From: Maratus speciosus
Lineage: Eukaryota; Arthropoda; Arachnida; Araneae; Salticidae
NCBI GenBank assembly: GCA_963932465.1
Contig: OZ010791.1
Coordinates: 155,541,915-155,605,914, forward strand
Direction of reading: 5' to 3'
DNA length: 64,000 bases
Below are positions 35,364 to 46,956 of the stretch, piece by piece. Under the pieces are notes generated by a model, which was not told where the DNA came from, did no database searches, and saw only the letters and a list, made by a program, of their open reading frames with translations. Within the stretch, counting starts at the first letter, position 1. Every line of letters begins with the position of its first letter. Made by a program: the position numbers and the translations under genes.

Positions 35364-35768
35364 CCAGACGTGGCTCCATCCGATTATGACCTCTTTCTAT
35401 CAATGCAACATTTTTTTCAAGGGCCGTCGAATTGAATCCTTCAATGAAGTTGAAGAAGCATGTCAAGAGTTTTTAGATTCCAAGGAGCCACCATGGTATT
35501 TCCAGCAAATCCGGAATCTCGCAGAACGATGGAAGAAAGTTGTGGACTATGGTGCAGTGTTGCCAGATTGGGGACTTTTTAAATTCAGATTACTTGACTG
35601 TCACCACTTTTTTAAAATAGTATAATTCGCCTTATTTTCAGAATTTTTCAATCTATTTTTAAATAGGCCGAATATTTCTATTTTAAAAAAGCGGTGACAA
35701 TCAACAATCTGGGGACAAAAAAGTCCCCAATCAGGCAACACTATGATGGTCCCTACTTTGAAGACTAG
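35364..35768 (+). pseudogene. mariner transposase C-terminus, frameshifted and interrupted
   Basis: Mariner transposases cut and join element DNA with a D,D34D catalytic triad. Here the frame CCA GAC GTG GCT reads PDVAPSDYDLFLSMQHFF, the block holding the third catalytic Asp. After a one-base shift it continues as FKGRRIESFNEVEEACQEF, then ERWKKVVDY. A 186-bp MITE at 35555-35740 then splits the gene, and the ending YDGPYFED plus stop follows at about 35741-35768. The first two catalytic residues are deleted. It cannot encode an active enzyme. Confidence 0.88.
35555..35740. mobile_element. hAT-like MITE inside the mariner gene
   Basis: The left end CAGTGTTGCCAGATTGGGGA and the right part, reverse-complemented, TGTTGCCTGATTGGGGAC fold back on each other. 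Flanking octamers CTATGGTG (35547-35554) and CTATGATG (35741-35748) differ by one base, an 8-bp duplication. CTATGATG is the version that restores the mariner reading (YDG), so the left copy mutated later. Confidence 0.82.
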
Positions 35769-35981
35769 TCCTTGTTGCTTTTGTTGTTAATTTGCGCATA
35801 ACAACGCAACTTTTACAAATTTCACAGAACTTTTTGCTCAACCTAGTACTTAACAGTTATTTAAATTTTAAAAGAGATCAAAATAACTATATTTATCGTC
35901 TATCTTCACGACATGTTGCCGTACACAGAATTCGGAAACATTTAGCTGTATATAAATATGAGAAGAGAACGATATTGCCAC

Positions 35982-36012
<31 letters not shown>

Positions 36013-36309
36013 CGCATGAAAAAAGTATTTAAAAAATCGATTGCAAAAGTCATATTTTTATATTCTATATTGCTATTTTCTCTTCGAATCAAACTGATAT
36101 TCATTTCCAATATTTGCTTTACCTTGCGTGATCAATTCGATCTAATTCTTCTAGCTTCCGAATCACCACGAACGCCTGGAAGTGCTGGTCAGTAAATAAC
36201 AATACCCGATGATGACTAGTGGTCAATAGACCGTGATCTTTTATCATCAGAAATAGCGAAAGTAGAACTGCCCAATATCACGCATGAAGATTTCGGACAA
36301 ATCTGGTGA

Positions 36310-38135
36310 TTAAGTTTTCCATTACTCGAGTAGGATTTAGGCAATCGAGCACATTTACGCTGCTCAAATAAACAAGAGGGTTTTAAATGTTAATTGGTTC
36401 TTCAATATTTAATGTGTATTCTAAATAACTTAGTGTAATATTAAATTGTTCTGGCAGGTGAAAAAAATAGGTTCTAAAATAATAAAATTATGCCTAAATT
36501 GTTCATTGTCATGTTTTATTACATAAGAAAAATTAAATTTAGTGCTTAAGTTTCCCATTACTCGAATAGGATTTAGGCAATCAAGCACATTTACGCTGCT
36601 CAACTAAATAAGCGGTTTTTAATGTTAGCTGATTCTTCAATATTTAATATGTTTTCTAAATGAGTTATTGGAGTATTGAATATTTCTGACAGATGAAAAA
36701 AATTGGTTTAAAATAATAAAATTGTGCCTAAATTGTTCATTGTCGTGCTTCACTGCACAAGAAAAATTAAATTTAGTGCTTAAGTTTTTCATTATTTGAA
36801 TAGGATTTAGGCAATGGAGCATATTTACGCTGCTCAAACAAACAAAAGCGTTTTAAATGTTAAATGTTTCTTCAATATTTATGTGTTTTCTAAATAAGTT
36901 ATTATATTACTGCGTATTTCTGACAGATAGAAAAAAAAAATGGTTCTACAATAATAAAATTATGCTTCCCTATAAAATGTTCATTATAGTGCTTCACTGC
37001 ATAAGAAAAATTAAATTTAGCGCTTAAGGCTGTTCTTAACTGCTCTGCTCAACAAGCGAAAAACGTTTTGACAAATTTACAAATTCATTTTTTTTTAACG
37101 AAAGATATAAAATTGGAAAGCCTGGCCATGGAAGCGATTTGGAATGGAACTGTTTTTTCCATTTTTTGATCAATCGATTACCTATTGAGTTGTATAAGTG
37201 TATCGATCTCGTGACAAACCCGTTTTTCACCCGCTCTTGAGTGCTCTTTCTCCCTTCGCACGGAAATTCGGTTCAAAACGCCCACTTTGACATTGTTATC
37301 TGAAAGATCTATTGCGTTTGCAAAAATATGGAAGGAACGGCTCAATTACATAGTTTCTGAACAACAACACCAGCTAGTTTCATGCATTTTGGAACAAAAA
37401 TAAATTAAAACTTATGTCAGAAAGTTGCCCTTTTCGGTTTGAGTTTTCCCTTAAGTTTCGGTTGAGCCCTTAAGTTTTCCATTACTCGAGTAGGATTTAG
37501 GCAATGGAGCATATTTATGCTGCTCAAACAAACAAAAGCGTTTTAAATGTTAACTGGTTCTTCAATATTTAACATGTTTTCTAAATAAGCTATTGTATTG
37601 TTGAATATTTCTGAAAGATGAAAAAAATAGTTTCTAAAATAAAAAAATTATGCCTAAATTGTTCATTGTCATGCTTCGCTGCACAAGGAAAATTAAATTA
37701 AGTTTTCCGTTAGTCGAGTAGAATTTAGGTAATCGAGCACATTTATGCGGCTCAAATAAACAAGAGGGTTTTAAATGTTAACTGGTTCTTCAATATTTAA
37801 TATGTTTTCTAAATAAGTTATTGAATTATTGAATATTTCTGACAGATGAAAAAAGTAGGTTCTGAAATAATAAAATTATGCCTAAATTGTTCATTATCAT
37901 GCTTCACTGTATAAGAAAAATTAAATTTAGTGCTTAAGTTTTCCATTACTCGGGTAGGATTTAGGCAATCTAACATACTTATGCTGCTCAAACAAACATG
38001 AGCGTTTTAAATGTTCTGGTTTTAAAAAACTGGTTCTTCTTGTGTTTTCTAAATTATTAAATTACTGAGTATTTCTGACGGGTGGAGAAAAAAAATTGGT
38101 TCTAAAATAATCAAATTATGCTTAAATTGGTTTCT
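36310..38135. repeat. tandem array, about six 235-bp units, split by a MITE
   Basis: Units begin TTAAGTTTTCCATTACTCGA or close variants at about 36310, 36545, 36780, 37470, 37698 and 37935. Each holds ATTTAGGCAATCGAGCACAT, GGTTCTTCAATATTTAA and ATTATGCCTAAATTGTTCAT. Steps are 228-240 bp where uninterrupted. The last unit decays after 38050. No frame is conserved across units. Confidence 0.9.
37024..37454 (-). mobile_element. TTAA-type MITE, copy 5, inside the 235-bp array
   Basis: It runs from TTAAGGCTGTTCTTAA to CCCTTAA with the family interior in inverse order (CCTGGCCATGGAAGCGATTT, AACACCAGCTAGTTTCATGC), 431 bp. The insertion used a GCTTAAG at a unit boundary of the array. The right terminal repeat has diverged (GAGTTTTCCCTTAA). 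Confidence 0.85.
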
Positions 38136-38139
38136 GACA

Positions 38140-38460
38140 TCTTAATTCATTTGTGTCCGCAAACGTATCAAATTGGCAGGTGATTTTATTCGGAAAATAC
38201 GTAATCGAGCTGTTTTTTCTGTTTTTCGTTAAGGGCAGCAGATTATTTCAAAAATGTTGTTAAAGTAGGCGTTTTGAACCGAATTTTCGAACGCAAAAGT
38301 GAAGGAAAGACAAAAACTGCCATCCTGACACAACGATCGCTTATAACACAAGAAGTAATTCATTTATCGAAAAATGAAAAATCTTTTCAATAACAGATCA
38401 CTTCAATAATGATGCCTGCAAGTTCACGCTTTTATGTTTCAAAATTAGTCCGAAATTTTC
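38140..38460 (+). mobile_element. diverged relative of the TTAA-type MITE
   Basis: It retains ACGTAATCGAGCTGTTTTTT, GTTAAAGTAGGCGTTTTGAA and ATCGCTTATAACACAAG in family order, but the ends and spacing have decayed. It sits immediately after the 235-bp array. Confidence 0.55.
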
Positions 38461-38839
38461 ACGTTGTTGCAAGAGGGAGGGGGGGGGGGGGGGCGATTTT
38501 AAGTTTTGCATTAGTGTGGCTAGACTTTAAGAAATTAAATAAATTCAAATAAACACAAACGCTATTCAAATAAACACAAACGTTTTAATCCCTACGCGAT
38601 GAGCGTCAAATGTACTTAATTTTCTGTGACCACTTTTCCGAATAGAACTTTCTTATACTATTTAATCGCTGAAACTATGCGATTAAATAAGGCGAAAATT
38701 TCTGTTAAAAAATGCTGGTGTCAAAATTTAAGGATTCTGTACTTTATATGGCACGTAATATACGTCTCGTTCATAGCGCAGAAAATAAATACAATTTATT
38801 TAATTTTTAACGTGTTTTCTAATTATCTGTTTAATAATC

Positions 38840-40470
38840 TGTTTTCTGCTTCGGGTCATGAGTTTTCCTTTAGAAAATATGTCGCTATTAATTGCTCGCA
38901 GGTTTTTTACCACAGTTCGCAGCTGTATTCTGTTTCTGTGTAGTAAGCAACTGCTAAGGTAGGTAAGTGGCTTTAATTTTGTAAAGATGGCGATTATAAC
39001 AAGATTTCTAATTATACAAAATTATTTCCATTTTTCTGCATCCGAAAAAAAAATATAATAATAACCGCAATTCATATGATTTTAGAAATAAAATTTTTAA
39101 AAGCTGTAATTTCTAATTAATATTGCATTAAAAATTTCAAAATAAAAATTATTCTCTTATAAAAATTTATCATAAAATTTTCTACAAAAAAATCATACGT
39201 TTAAAACAATACGTAAAAAACAATTTCCTTTATGTATATTAATACAAAACTAGTAGGAATATGCCTTCTTTTCTCGTTGTACTTCCCTAATTAAATTCAA
39301 ACTTCTGAAATTCAAATATTAAGTTTAAAAAAAGTAAAATCCTGACTAAACCTACTATTTTTCAAAGCAGATGTAAAAGACGAACAGTTACGTGAGAAAT
39401 TACCGTTCGTTAGCCGAAATTAAACAATTCCAAGAAGAAAAATGGAGAATCAGCTTCGAAAAAAGAATAATTAAAAGAGGAAACCAAAATCTCTCCTAGG
39501 GAAAAAAATTTGACTTGACTAAGAACGATATCTACAGAGTGAAAAAAAAAAAATAAATCCGGTAACCATATAAATAATTCAGGCCTCCTTTAATTAGAAA
39601 ATTCGTTAAAAGGTGTTGGATGTATTAATCTAGAACATTTATTTAGAAAGAGTTTATTCATAGGAATTTTATCAGATAATCTGCTTTTAGCTTCGGGCCA
39701 TGATTTTTCTTTTAGCTATTAATTGGTAGCAGGTTTTTTGCCACAGTTCGCAGCTGTATTAGCTGTCTGTGGGATAAGCAACTGCTAAGGTAGGTAAGTG
39801 GCTTTAATTTTGTAAAGATGTCGATTATAAAAAACTATTAATTACACAAAATTATTTCCATTTTTCTGCATCCGAAAAAAAATAAAAATAATAATAATAA
39901 CCGCAAATCGCAATTCATATGATTTTAGGAATAAAGTTTTTTAAATATGTAATTTCTAAATAATGTTACATTAACAATTTCAAAATAAAAATTATTCTCT
40001 TATAAAAAGTTATAACAAAATTTTCATGCCTTCTTTTCTCGTTGTATTTCCCTAGTTAAATTCAAATTTCTGAAATTCAAATATTAAGTAAAATAAAAGT
40101 AAAATCGTGACTAAACCTACTATTTTTCAAAGCAGATGTAAAAGACGAACAGTTACGTGAGAAATTACCGTTCGTTAGCCGAAATTAAACAATTCTAAGA
40201 AGAAAAATAGAGAATCAGCTTCGTAAAAAGAATAATAAAAGAAGGAAACCAAAATTTATCCTAGGGGGAAAAAAATTAGACTTGACTAAGAACGATATAT
40301 ACGGAGAGGGGAAAAAAAAATCGGTATAAATATTCAGGCTATTAATTGGTAGCAGGTTTTTTGCCACAGTTCGCAGCTGCATTCGCTTTCTGTGGGGTAA
40401 GCAACAGCTAGGTAAGTGGCTTTAATTTTGTAAAGATGATGATTATATAGAATTATTGCATTTTCTCTGC
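38840..40470. repeat. diverged tandem triplication with a donor-like motif
   Basis: The block AGGTTTTTTACCACAGTTCG to GTAAGTGGCTTTAATTTTGT occurs near 38890, 39728 and 40350. The first two units also share a long downstream part (CAGATGTAAAAGACGAACAG, GAGAAATTACCGTTCGTTAG). Unit steps are about 830 and 620 bp. In the first two units AACTGCTAAGGTAGGTAAGT looks like an exon end plus donor; in the third it is AACAGCTAGGTAAGT. No protein is recognised. Confidence 0.75.
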
Positions 40471-40986
40471 GGCCGAAAATAAAGATAATTTTTGTCATAA
40501 TTCATATAATTTTTCGTATAAAAAGTTTTGAAACAAAATTTCTAAAATAAAATTAACATCAGAAAATAATATATTAGAGATCTTTTTTATAGCTGTCTGC
40601 AAGTTTTCCGCGCAAAACGTGGTTTTTCTGACGCGGATATGAAAATATTACAAATTAACACTAGAACGTACGGAAATTTTACTGAACCTTAATAAAAGCA
40701 TTTTAACACCAGAATTTTTATTTAAAACTATTTCACTTATTTATTTAACTGATTTTTCTCTAGATACAATTTAAGTAATTTTACGAAAAAAATTCTGGTT
40801 CGAATCGCCATTTTATCATTCGATTGGTATCGAATCGACACCAGCTGAACGTCTTAGTGTTTGCCGATTTTCAATGAGAGTTAATAGAAAAAAGTTTGAT
40901 TTTTTTCGGTCAATTTAAAAATATACGATTTTTATATGTTTCAGGTTATTTATCGAAAACAAAAATATCTTCAGTGTTGCTGTTCA

Positions 40987-41733
40987 TAAGGATCGACCGA
41001 AACAGGTTTTTAAGACCGAAACGAAAACCGAATTTCGGTAATCTTCCTATTTTCTTCCGGAAACGAAAACGAAAATGTTCAATTTTCTTAAAGCAATTAA
41101 CACTTACATAAATATACATAATTATTAATTAAAAGTATACGTGTAATTAATTATACGTGAGCCCTAAGTTGGCTCTCTGCGCCTCTCACCAGAACTTTTT
41201 ATTTTCATATAAAATAAAATTTAATTAATTCATCAACGATATAAAATGATTGTCGAATTACACGAATTTCATCTATAATTAAAAAATGTTTTAGGTATAC
41301 ATACCTCGATATATCTTTTACAATTATTTTTGTACATGATTATCTGTTACACTAGAACTTTCTCAAAGAGTACTCAAAATACTTTTGAGGTTTCTAACTA
41401 AAAATTTTCTATTACTGATAAGTCTGCAGCTTTTAATGAGCACGTAAAAAGAGTCTTCAAAGTTGAGTCATATATGCATTTCTTGTTTAGAATTTGCACT
41501 CACGTCTTAAGTCAGTCCTGACTGATAATTATAAACAGTGAAGTTCATAGCAACAAAGATTATCTCATTTGAGCCGATATTACTCAAATCAATGAGCGAT
41601 GTTGAAAATTTCCGAAGGAAATAACCAGATTTTGGGAATACAGATATTTTTGGTCGGGTTTCGGTCCGGCCGAATTTTCGCCGAAACTCAGATTTTGAGC
41701 CGAAAACGAAACCGAATTTTAAGTCGATCTCTA
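40987..41733 (-). mobile_element. non-autonomous hAT element, inverted relative of 26144-26913
   Basis: The ends are TAAGGATCGACCGAAA on the left and, reverse-complemented, TAGAGATCGACTTAAA on the right. Flanking octamers GCTGTTCA (40979-40986) and GCTGTCAA (41734-41741) agree at six of eight bases. The interior shares TATATAAAATAAAAT- and AGTCCTGACTGATAATTATA-type blocks with the other copy. There is no gene. Confidence 0.82.
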
Positions 41734-42077
41734 GCTGTCAACAATAATAAAATCTATAATAACATAATAGTAATAAAAAATATCTATAGCTATAAATATG
41801 GCTGTGAATAAAAAAGCTGTAAATGTTCGCAAACACATCCGGGTCCATTCCTGTAACAGGACGTAAACAGGAAAAGACTAATTAACAATCGCGAAACTAA
41901 CATAATCGTGCGCCATCAGACGTACTGTTCCGGCAAAAGCCAGATAAAGGAAACTGCGATCATCGGCAAATTACATAGCAGTTATGGGATTCAAATTAGC
42001 AGTTAAATGTAGGCCATTTATCGTCCAGAGCCGAGGGAAATGACTGACGAGACAGACATAAATAAAATCTGCGTATA

Positions 42078-44376
42078 CATACTTGCCAACTTTTGAAAAT
42101 TGTAAAGTGTAAAATGACGCGTGAAGAGCATTTCACATTCCCCCCCCCCCCCCCGTATTAATTTAAGACTTACGTAACCCTTTAAATAACGCAAACAACT
42201 TTTTTAAATTCTCTAAAAATACATAATAAATGAATATTGTTAAATAAAACAGCAATGACTATTATAAAGGTAGTTTGATGAGAAAAATATAAAAAACAAC
42301 ATCACACTCATTAAAAAACCGGGGTCACCCGGGGTAATTCCTGGTCAAAAAGCATTAACATCTAATTATTATAAAAACTATTAAAGGTATTGTTCCCAAT
42401 TTTTTTGTGGAATAAGCCCCCTCTGATGGCTATATTATAAAATGCTTACTTAAATATATATGCACTTATAATTAAAATAGTTATAATTTTTAAATGACCA
42501 AGAATTACCCCGGAAGTGGGGTAATTCTTGGTCACTTCTGGGGTAATTATCGGTCAGCATTCTTTTTCATGTAAATAAAGTAGTACGGTTAATTTGTTTA
42601 TGACTGAGTAATAAAATAAGTAGAATCAATCTTCTAAAAGTTTTGTTCATCTCATAATTGTGGAATAATAAAGCATAGATTTTGTTTTGGGCATAAATAC
42701 AAAGTTATTTGATGTGCAAAAGACTTGTACATTTTACAAAACATTAATCAGCCGAAGAATTTTTATGCATTTTTAGAACATTTGTAAGCAGTATTTATTA
42801 CTCCATTTAAATCCACTGTGAATGGATTTATTAATAACTTGCAAATGTATTGGTCCATAAAAAATACAACTGAATGTTTGTTATCAATTTTATTTTGCTT
42901 AGGCCAACTGAAGTTTTCGGCTCCCTTTTTAAGAAATTTTTACTACAGACCTTTAATATAATACACAGCATAATAATTATGTTCCTCTATTGCATTATGT
43001 ATATTTTTATGCACCAATTTGACATTTTGCAGTGAGATAGTATTTCTACTCAAATTGTTCAGTCATAGAGATTGTCTTATTCTCTGAGCACTTACAGTTT
43101 TCTTCTTTTAAAAGTGTTTAATATAGTAGGGAAAATTTTATAATCTTTTTTAAAGACTGTGATATGCCATTAGTTGAAATAAAATAATTAAACTTCAAGA
43201 ATGACAATGATCTGTTGTAAAATGTGTAAAAATCAAGATCGATGTTTTGCAGAAATTTGAGTAGCAGTTTTGAATATAATTTTTTTTAAATATTTAATTT
43301 CAACTAAATGAATAATTAAGGCATATATTTCAAAGCAAAGGATTCAAAGTATCTTTGAGATTTTTTACAATTTCATAAATTGTTATTTTTTAACAAAAGC
43401 GAAAATGATCAAGAATTACCTCAGAAACTCAGTGACCAGGAATTACCACGGGTGACTTTACTTTATTAAGAACTACAATTAACTAAAATGTGGTGGACAG
43501 TGTGGTTGTAGTTAATTCTCAAAGGGTTTGTGACAATTAAAATCACTAAATATGACAATAAAAAGGAATTAAATGATGATAAAAACACTGGCCAGGAATT
43601 ACCCCAGTGACCAAGATTTACACCAGATACATGGGGCAATATTTGACCAACTTTTGTAAATTATTTAAAATAGTATAAAAAATTTTAAGACTATTTTTTA
43701 ATAGCTAAAGTAGTTAATAATTTAACCAAAAAGAAAGAAAAGAAAAATATTTAAAATTTGAGTTGTGACAAAGATCTTTGTAAAAATGTATGATAACTAA
43801 GGCCAATATTATTTTACAGAAATTTAACAAGCCATTTCAAAAAGATTTTTTTTTTCAAAATAAATAAACAATAAACTCATAATTAAGTAATAAATTCCTA
43901 AGAGGATAGTTCAGAGTACTTCTATGATTTTTTTCATTTTGGTGAAGTGTTCTTAAAACATAAAAAGGACTGTGACCAGGAATTACCCCAGAAACTTGCT
44001 GACCAGGAATTACCCCGGGTGACCCTAATCATTAAATTTTAAAAGATATATACGTAGGTTTTATTTAAATTTTGCTGTTTAAAGAAGGTCTGGAAAATGT
44101 ATCCAAAACATTACTTTTTACAGCGTCTTTCTGGTGATTATTGACAATAAAACCCGAATTCATTTCTTTGACAATACCATTGCAAAGAAATCCACATTGC
44201 ATTCAGAATTTATTGTTATTAAAAGGAACTAGAAAGTAATTCATAATTTAAGGAAAGAAGGAAACTGAGTAGAAACTTTGGAAAAAAGTGTAAAAATAAG
44301 TATCCTAAGAGTAAAAGTGTAAAAAATGGCCCAAAAGTGCAAGTTTTACACCTAAGTGTAAAGGTTGGCAAGCATG
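42078..44376. mobile_element. hAT-like element with CATACTTGCCAAC ends
   Basis: The left end CATACTTGCCAACTTTTGAA and right end, reverse-complemented, CATGCTTGCCAACCTTTACA match over the first 14 bases with one change. AAGTGTAAAA motifs lie just inside both ends. No matching octamers were found outside. Most of the interior is a second element (42316-44028), so the host part is short and non-coding. Confidence 0.65.
42316..44028. mobile_element. element with repeated GACCAGGAATTACCCC motifs
   Basis: Near the ends GGGTCACCCGGGGTAATTCC (42322) is the reverse complement of the sequence ending 44025. TCATTAAA at 42308-42315 and 44029-44036 is a plausible 8-bp duplication if the first 3-6 terminal bases have drifted. 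The motif GACCAGGAATTACCCC and variants recur in both orientations near 42340, 42500, 42520, 43410, 43430, 43590, 43975 and 44000. No transposase is readable. Confidence 0.7.
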
Positions 44377-45480
44377 GCAACTTTACGCCATAAAATGCAT
44401 TTTTCTACTCTTCATACGTGACGGCAGGTGTGGTCCATTGCCCCTCCCCCGTATTTTGAAATTTAATTTAATTTTCTTTAATTCTGTTGATTTCGAGAGG
44501 GGAGGGGGGGGGGGTAAAATTTATTCTTCCTAAAGAGAGTAAATAATTAAGCTTAAAGAGAAACATGAACTAAAACTTTTTCGTTAATTGAAATAATTAC
44601 TTTTATTTTACGTGACAAGGCCAGCAGGGAAGGTGCATTGCTCTTTCTTCCCTGCATTTTAAAATTTATTTCAAAATTTCTTTACCTCTGATGATTTCGG
44701 ACTGCGGGTGGACAGCAAAAAAGGGGATTTCCTATTTTTTTTTTTCCCCCTTACAGAAAAAAAATAATCATTTAATTTTCTTAAATATTTCTAAAGTACA
44801 CAAACGGAAAAAAAAAAAAAAAAAAAAAAAAAGCCCGTATTTCTAAAAATCCCAGCTCTAAACTTACATTATGGAATTTCCAATTTCTAAGACTGATCTT
44901 GTTCCAGCTGTAAAAATAAAACAGACCGTACTTACTTTTTAAAATACTAAGCTTTCTCCTCTTTTTTTTCTTTTTAAAGATGTTACACAAGAGAAAGTTA
45001 ACATTGATAGAGCTTTCTTTCAAACTTTTTGACTCTTTCTTCACTACAAATGCAATGTTTGTTTTGTCACAAGTTCTCTTGAGTTTGATTTATTGTCGAA
45101 ATGACTGAACACCCAACAAATCTTAAAATGCAGTAAAGAATGACCACAACAAATTTCTTATTAAAAATGGATTTATATAGAACAGTAGTTTTAAGAAATA
45201 TAGATAACAAAAGAGGAAATACTACATTATTATGTACAGATAGCCGTTAAAAGAAAATAATGAAATGACATTTTATGATGTTATTCTACTAATTATGTAA
45301 TTCTGTAATTATCTATAGTTAACTTTTTTTCCTTTCAATGCTACAGAAACAAAAACGTTTACATAAAGTAATATTTTTTAGTTCAAATTGTCCTTATTCC
45401 ACTTAAAAAGAAGGAAGGTTGGAAAGTATGTAATTCTTATCATACACTCTAATATTCAAAATAATTATGACACTATATAA
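44377..45480. other. AT-rich stretch with a weak duplication, no gene
   Basis: TACGTGACGGCAGGTGTGG (44417) and TACGTGACAAGGCCAGCAGG (44610), each followed by a CCCTCCCC/TTCCCTG patch and TTTTAAAATTT-like sequence, suggest a ~190-bp duplication. Nothing else is recognised. Confidence 0.4.
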
Positions 45481-45861
45481 GTTTACAACGTTACACTATC
45501 CAAACTCAAAGATCTTATTGAGTTATCCAACTCATGGGGTATCTATAATATTAATTGCCAGTGCTGTCTTTCCTATAGTGAACAGACGAAACGGGGTCTA
45601 AAATTTCGTATTAAAGAACACCAATAATACATTCAAAAACAGGAAACCAATACATCTTCAATTGCTAAACATTGCTGGGAGAAGAACAGCTCTTTTGATT
45701 TCAATTCAGCTAAAATCATCTCTAAACCCACTTCTATATATGAACTTAACTTTCTTGAAGCATTTCATATCAATAAAATTTTTGAGAATATTGTTAATTG
45801 TGAATTCACTATTCCACCTTTATTAGATTCTTGGAAATATTACGCAAAATCCTCTTCTTAA
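45481..45861 (+). pseudogene. Penelope-like element, GIY-YIG endonuclease remnant
   Basis: Penelope-like retroelements encode a reverse transcriptase followed by a GIY-YIG endonuclease. This 126-codon frame keeps the C-terminal domain: GIYNINCQCCLSYSEQT (residues 20-36) matches the GIY...YIG(Q)T core with YSEQT in place of YIGQT, then LKFRIKEH, the conserved R-x3-E-H block. IAKHCWEKNSSFDF and IYELNFLEAFHINKI follow, as expected before the C-terminus. An in-frame TAA at codon 49 (45625-45627) and an upstream TAA at 45478 show it is dead. The reverse transcriptase is not present upstream. A hammerhead-like motif lies 150 bp downstream. Confidence 0.8.
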
Positions 45862-46012
45862 TTACTACCAGTATTTTTCATCCCTTATGATTACATTACC
45901 TATACTATTCTCCTATTGGCTGATATCCGAATTTTTCTGCTTTGCTATTGGTCAATGAATTTCTCACTTGAATCCGCTTCTCTCCTATATAATGGAGCAA
46001 GTTTCCGTTATT

Positions 46013-46064
46013 CTTTGCACTGAGGACGGTACGCTAAATGCTACCGAAACTAGTCTGCTTAAAG
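46013..46064 (+). ncRNA. hammerhead-ribozyme-like motif of a Penelope-like element
   Basis: The order is CTTTGCA, CTGAGGA (fits CUGANGA), C, stem GGTA...TACC, GAAA, C, TAGTC, TGC, TT, AAAG. GCA/TGC and CTTT/AAAG form a stem I with a TT bulge; GTC is a permitted cleavage triplet; stem III is almost absent, as in minimal hammerheads known from Penelope elements. One extra C lies between the core and stem II, so self-cleavage is uncertain. A CTATATAATGG box sits ~35 bp upstream. Confidence 0.5.
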
Positions 46065-46956
46065 TCTACATATTCTTGGCGTTTTAAACGCTGTTTTAAA
46101 CTTATATTATATTGCGCCAAGTTGCATCCTAATAATTAATTGTGACACTATTTCAACGAGTTTTAAACTCAACAAAATTAGTGATGCTTTACGAGTAAAT
46201 TCATGAAACTCTACAGTGAGCAACAAACCATAGATTTTTATATTAGAATTGAACTAATATTTGGAAACAACTAAGGGTTGGGAAAATAGAGCAGTGTTTA
46301 AAGAGTTGATTCGATCTTTACATCATCCAAATCTGAGCTGGAATTCGAAACTCGCAGTAGGATAGGGCAGTGATCTATCCAGACCTTTCTCACAGGATCC
46401 TGTTTTGTGAAACTGTGAAGGGATACCTTTACAGTGAATAATTTTTATTTATTTATTTATTTTTTTTTTTTTTTAAACAGATAAAGATATTTGCGAAAAA
46501 CCTAGTTATAATTTTATGAATTTGAAATTTCAGTTATATTGAAATTTCTATTCGTATATTTTTAACAAGATACTTGATATATACAAAAACTAGATAATTG
46601 ATAACTACAGCAGATTTGTGACAGGTAAGGTTTCAAAGATTAATTTTCAGAAAAGTTCAGTTTGAGAATGGAAAGTTTTGTGAAAGGTCTATTTTTAAAG
46701 GTAAAACATTTCTGAAGTGTCTTCAAAAGGAGCCAAAATTTTCCTAAACAGATCCCCGAAAGGCTATTGAGGATCTTTAGGCTAAACTTACCTCACCAGA
46801 GAGATAGAACAAATTTCAACAGCTTTAAAATCTATCAAGAAAATTTAAAAGAAAGAGAAGAAAAAAAATAGACTTAAGTTATTTTTAAATTCAAACCCTA
46901 AACCTAAGTTTAAGCAATATCGATCAAGTCAACTATAAACTACACGTCTGATTAAT

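Larger units (their letters stand above)
35279..35846 (+). mobile_element. internally deleted mariner element
   Basis: The ends TTAGGTTGAGCAAAATGTTC and, reverse-complemented, CTAGGTTGAGCAAAAAGTTC match, and each is flanked by TA (35277-35278, 35847-35848). These are typical mariner termini. Full mariners are about 1.3 kb; this copy lacks the first two thirds of the transposase and keeps only its C-terminal coding part, itself broken by a nested MITE. Confidence 0.9.
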
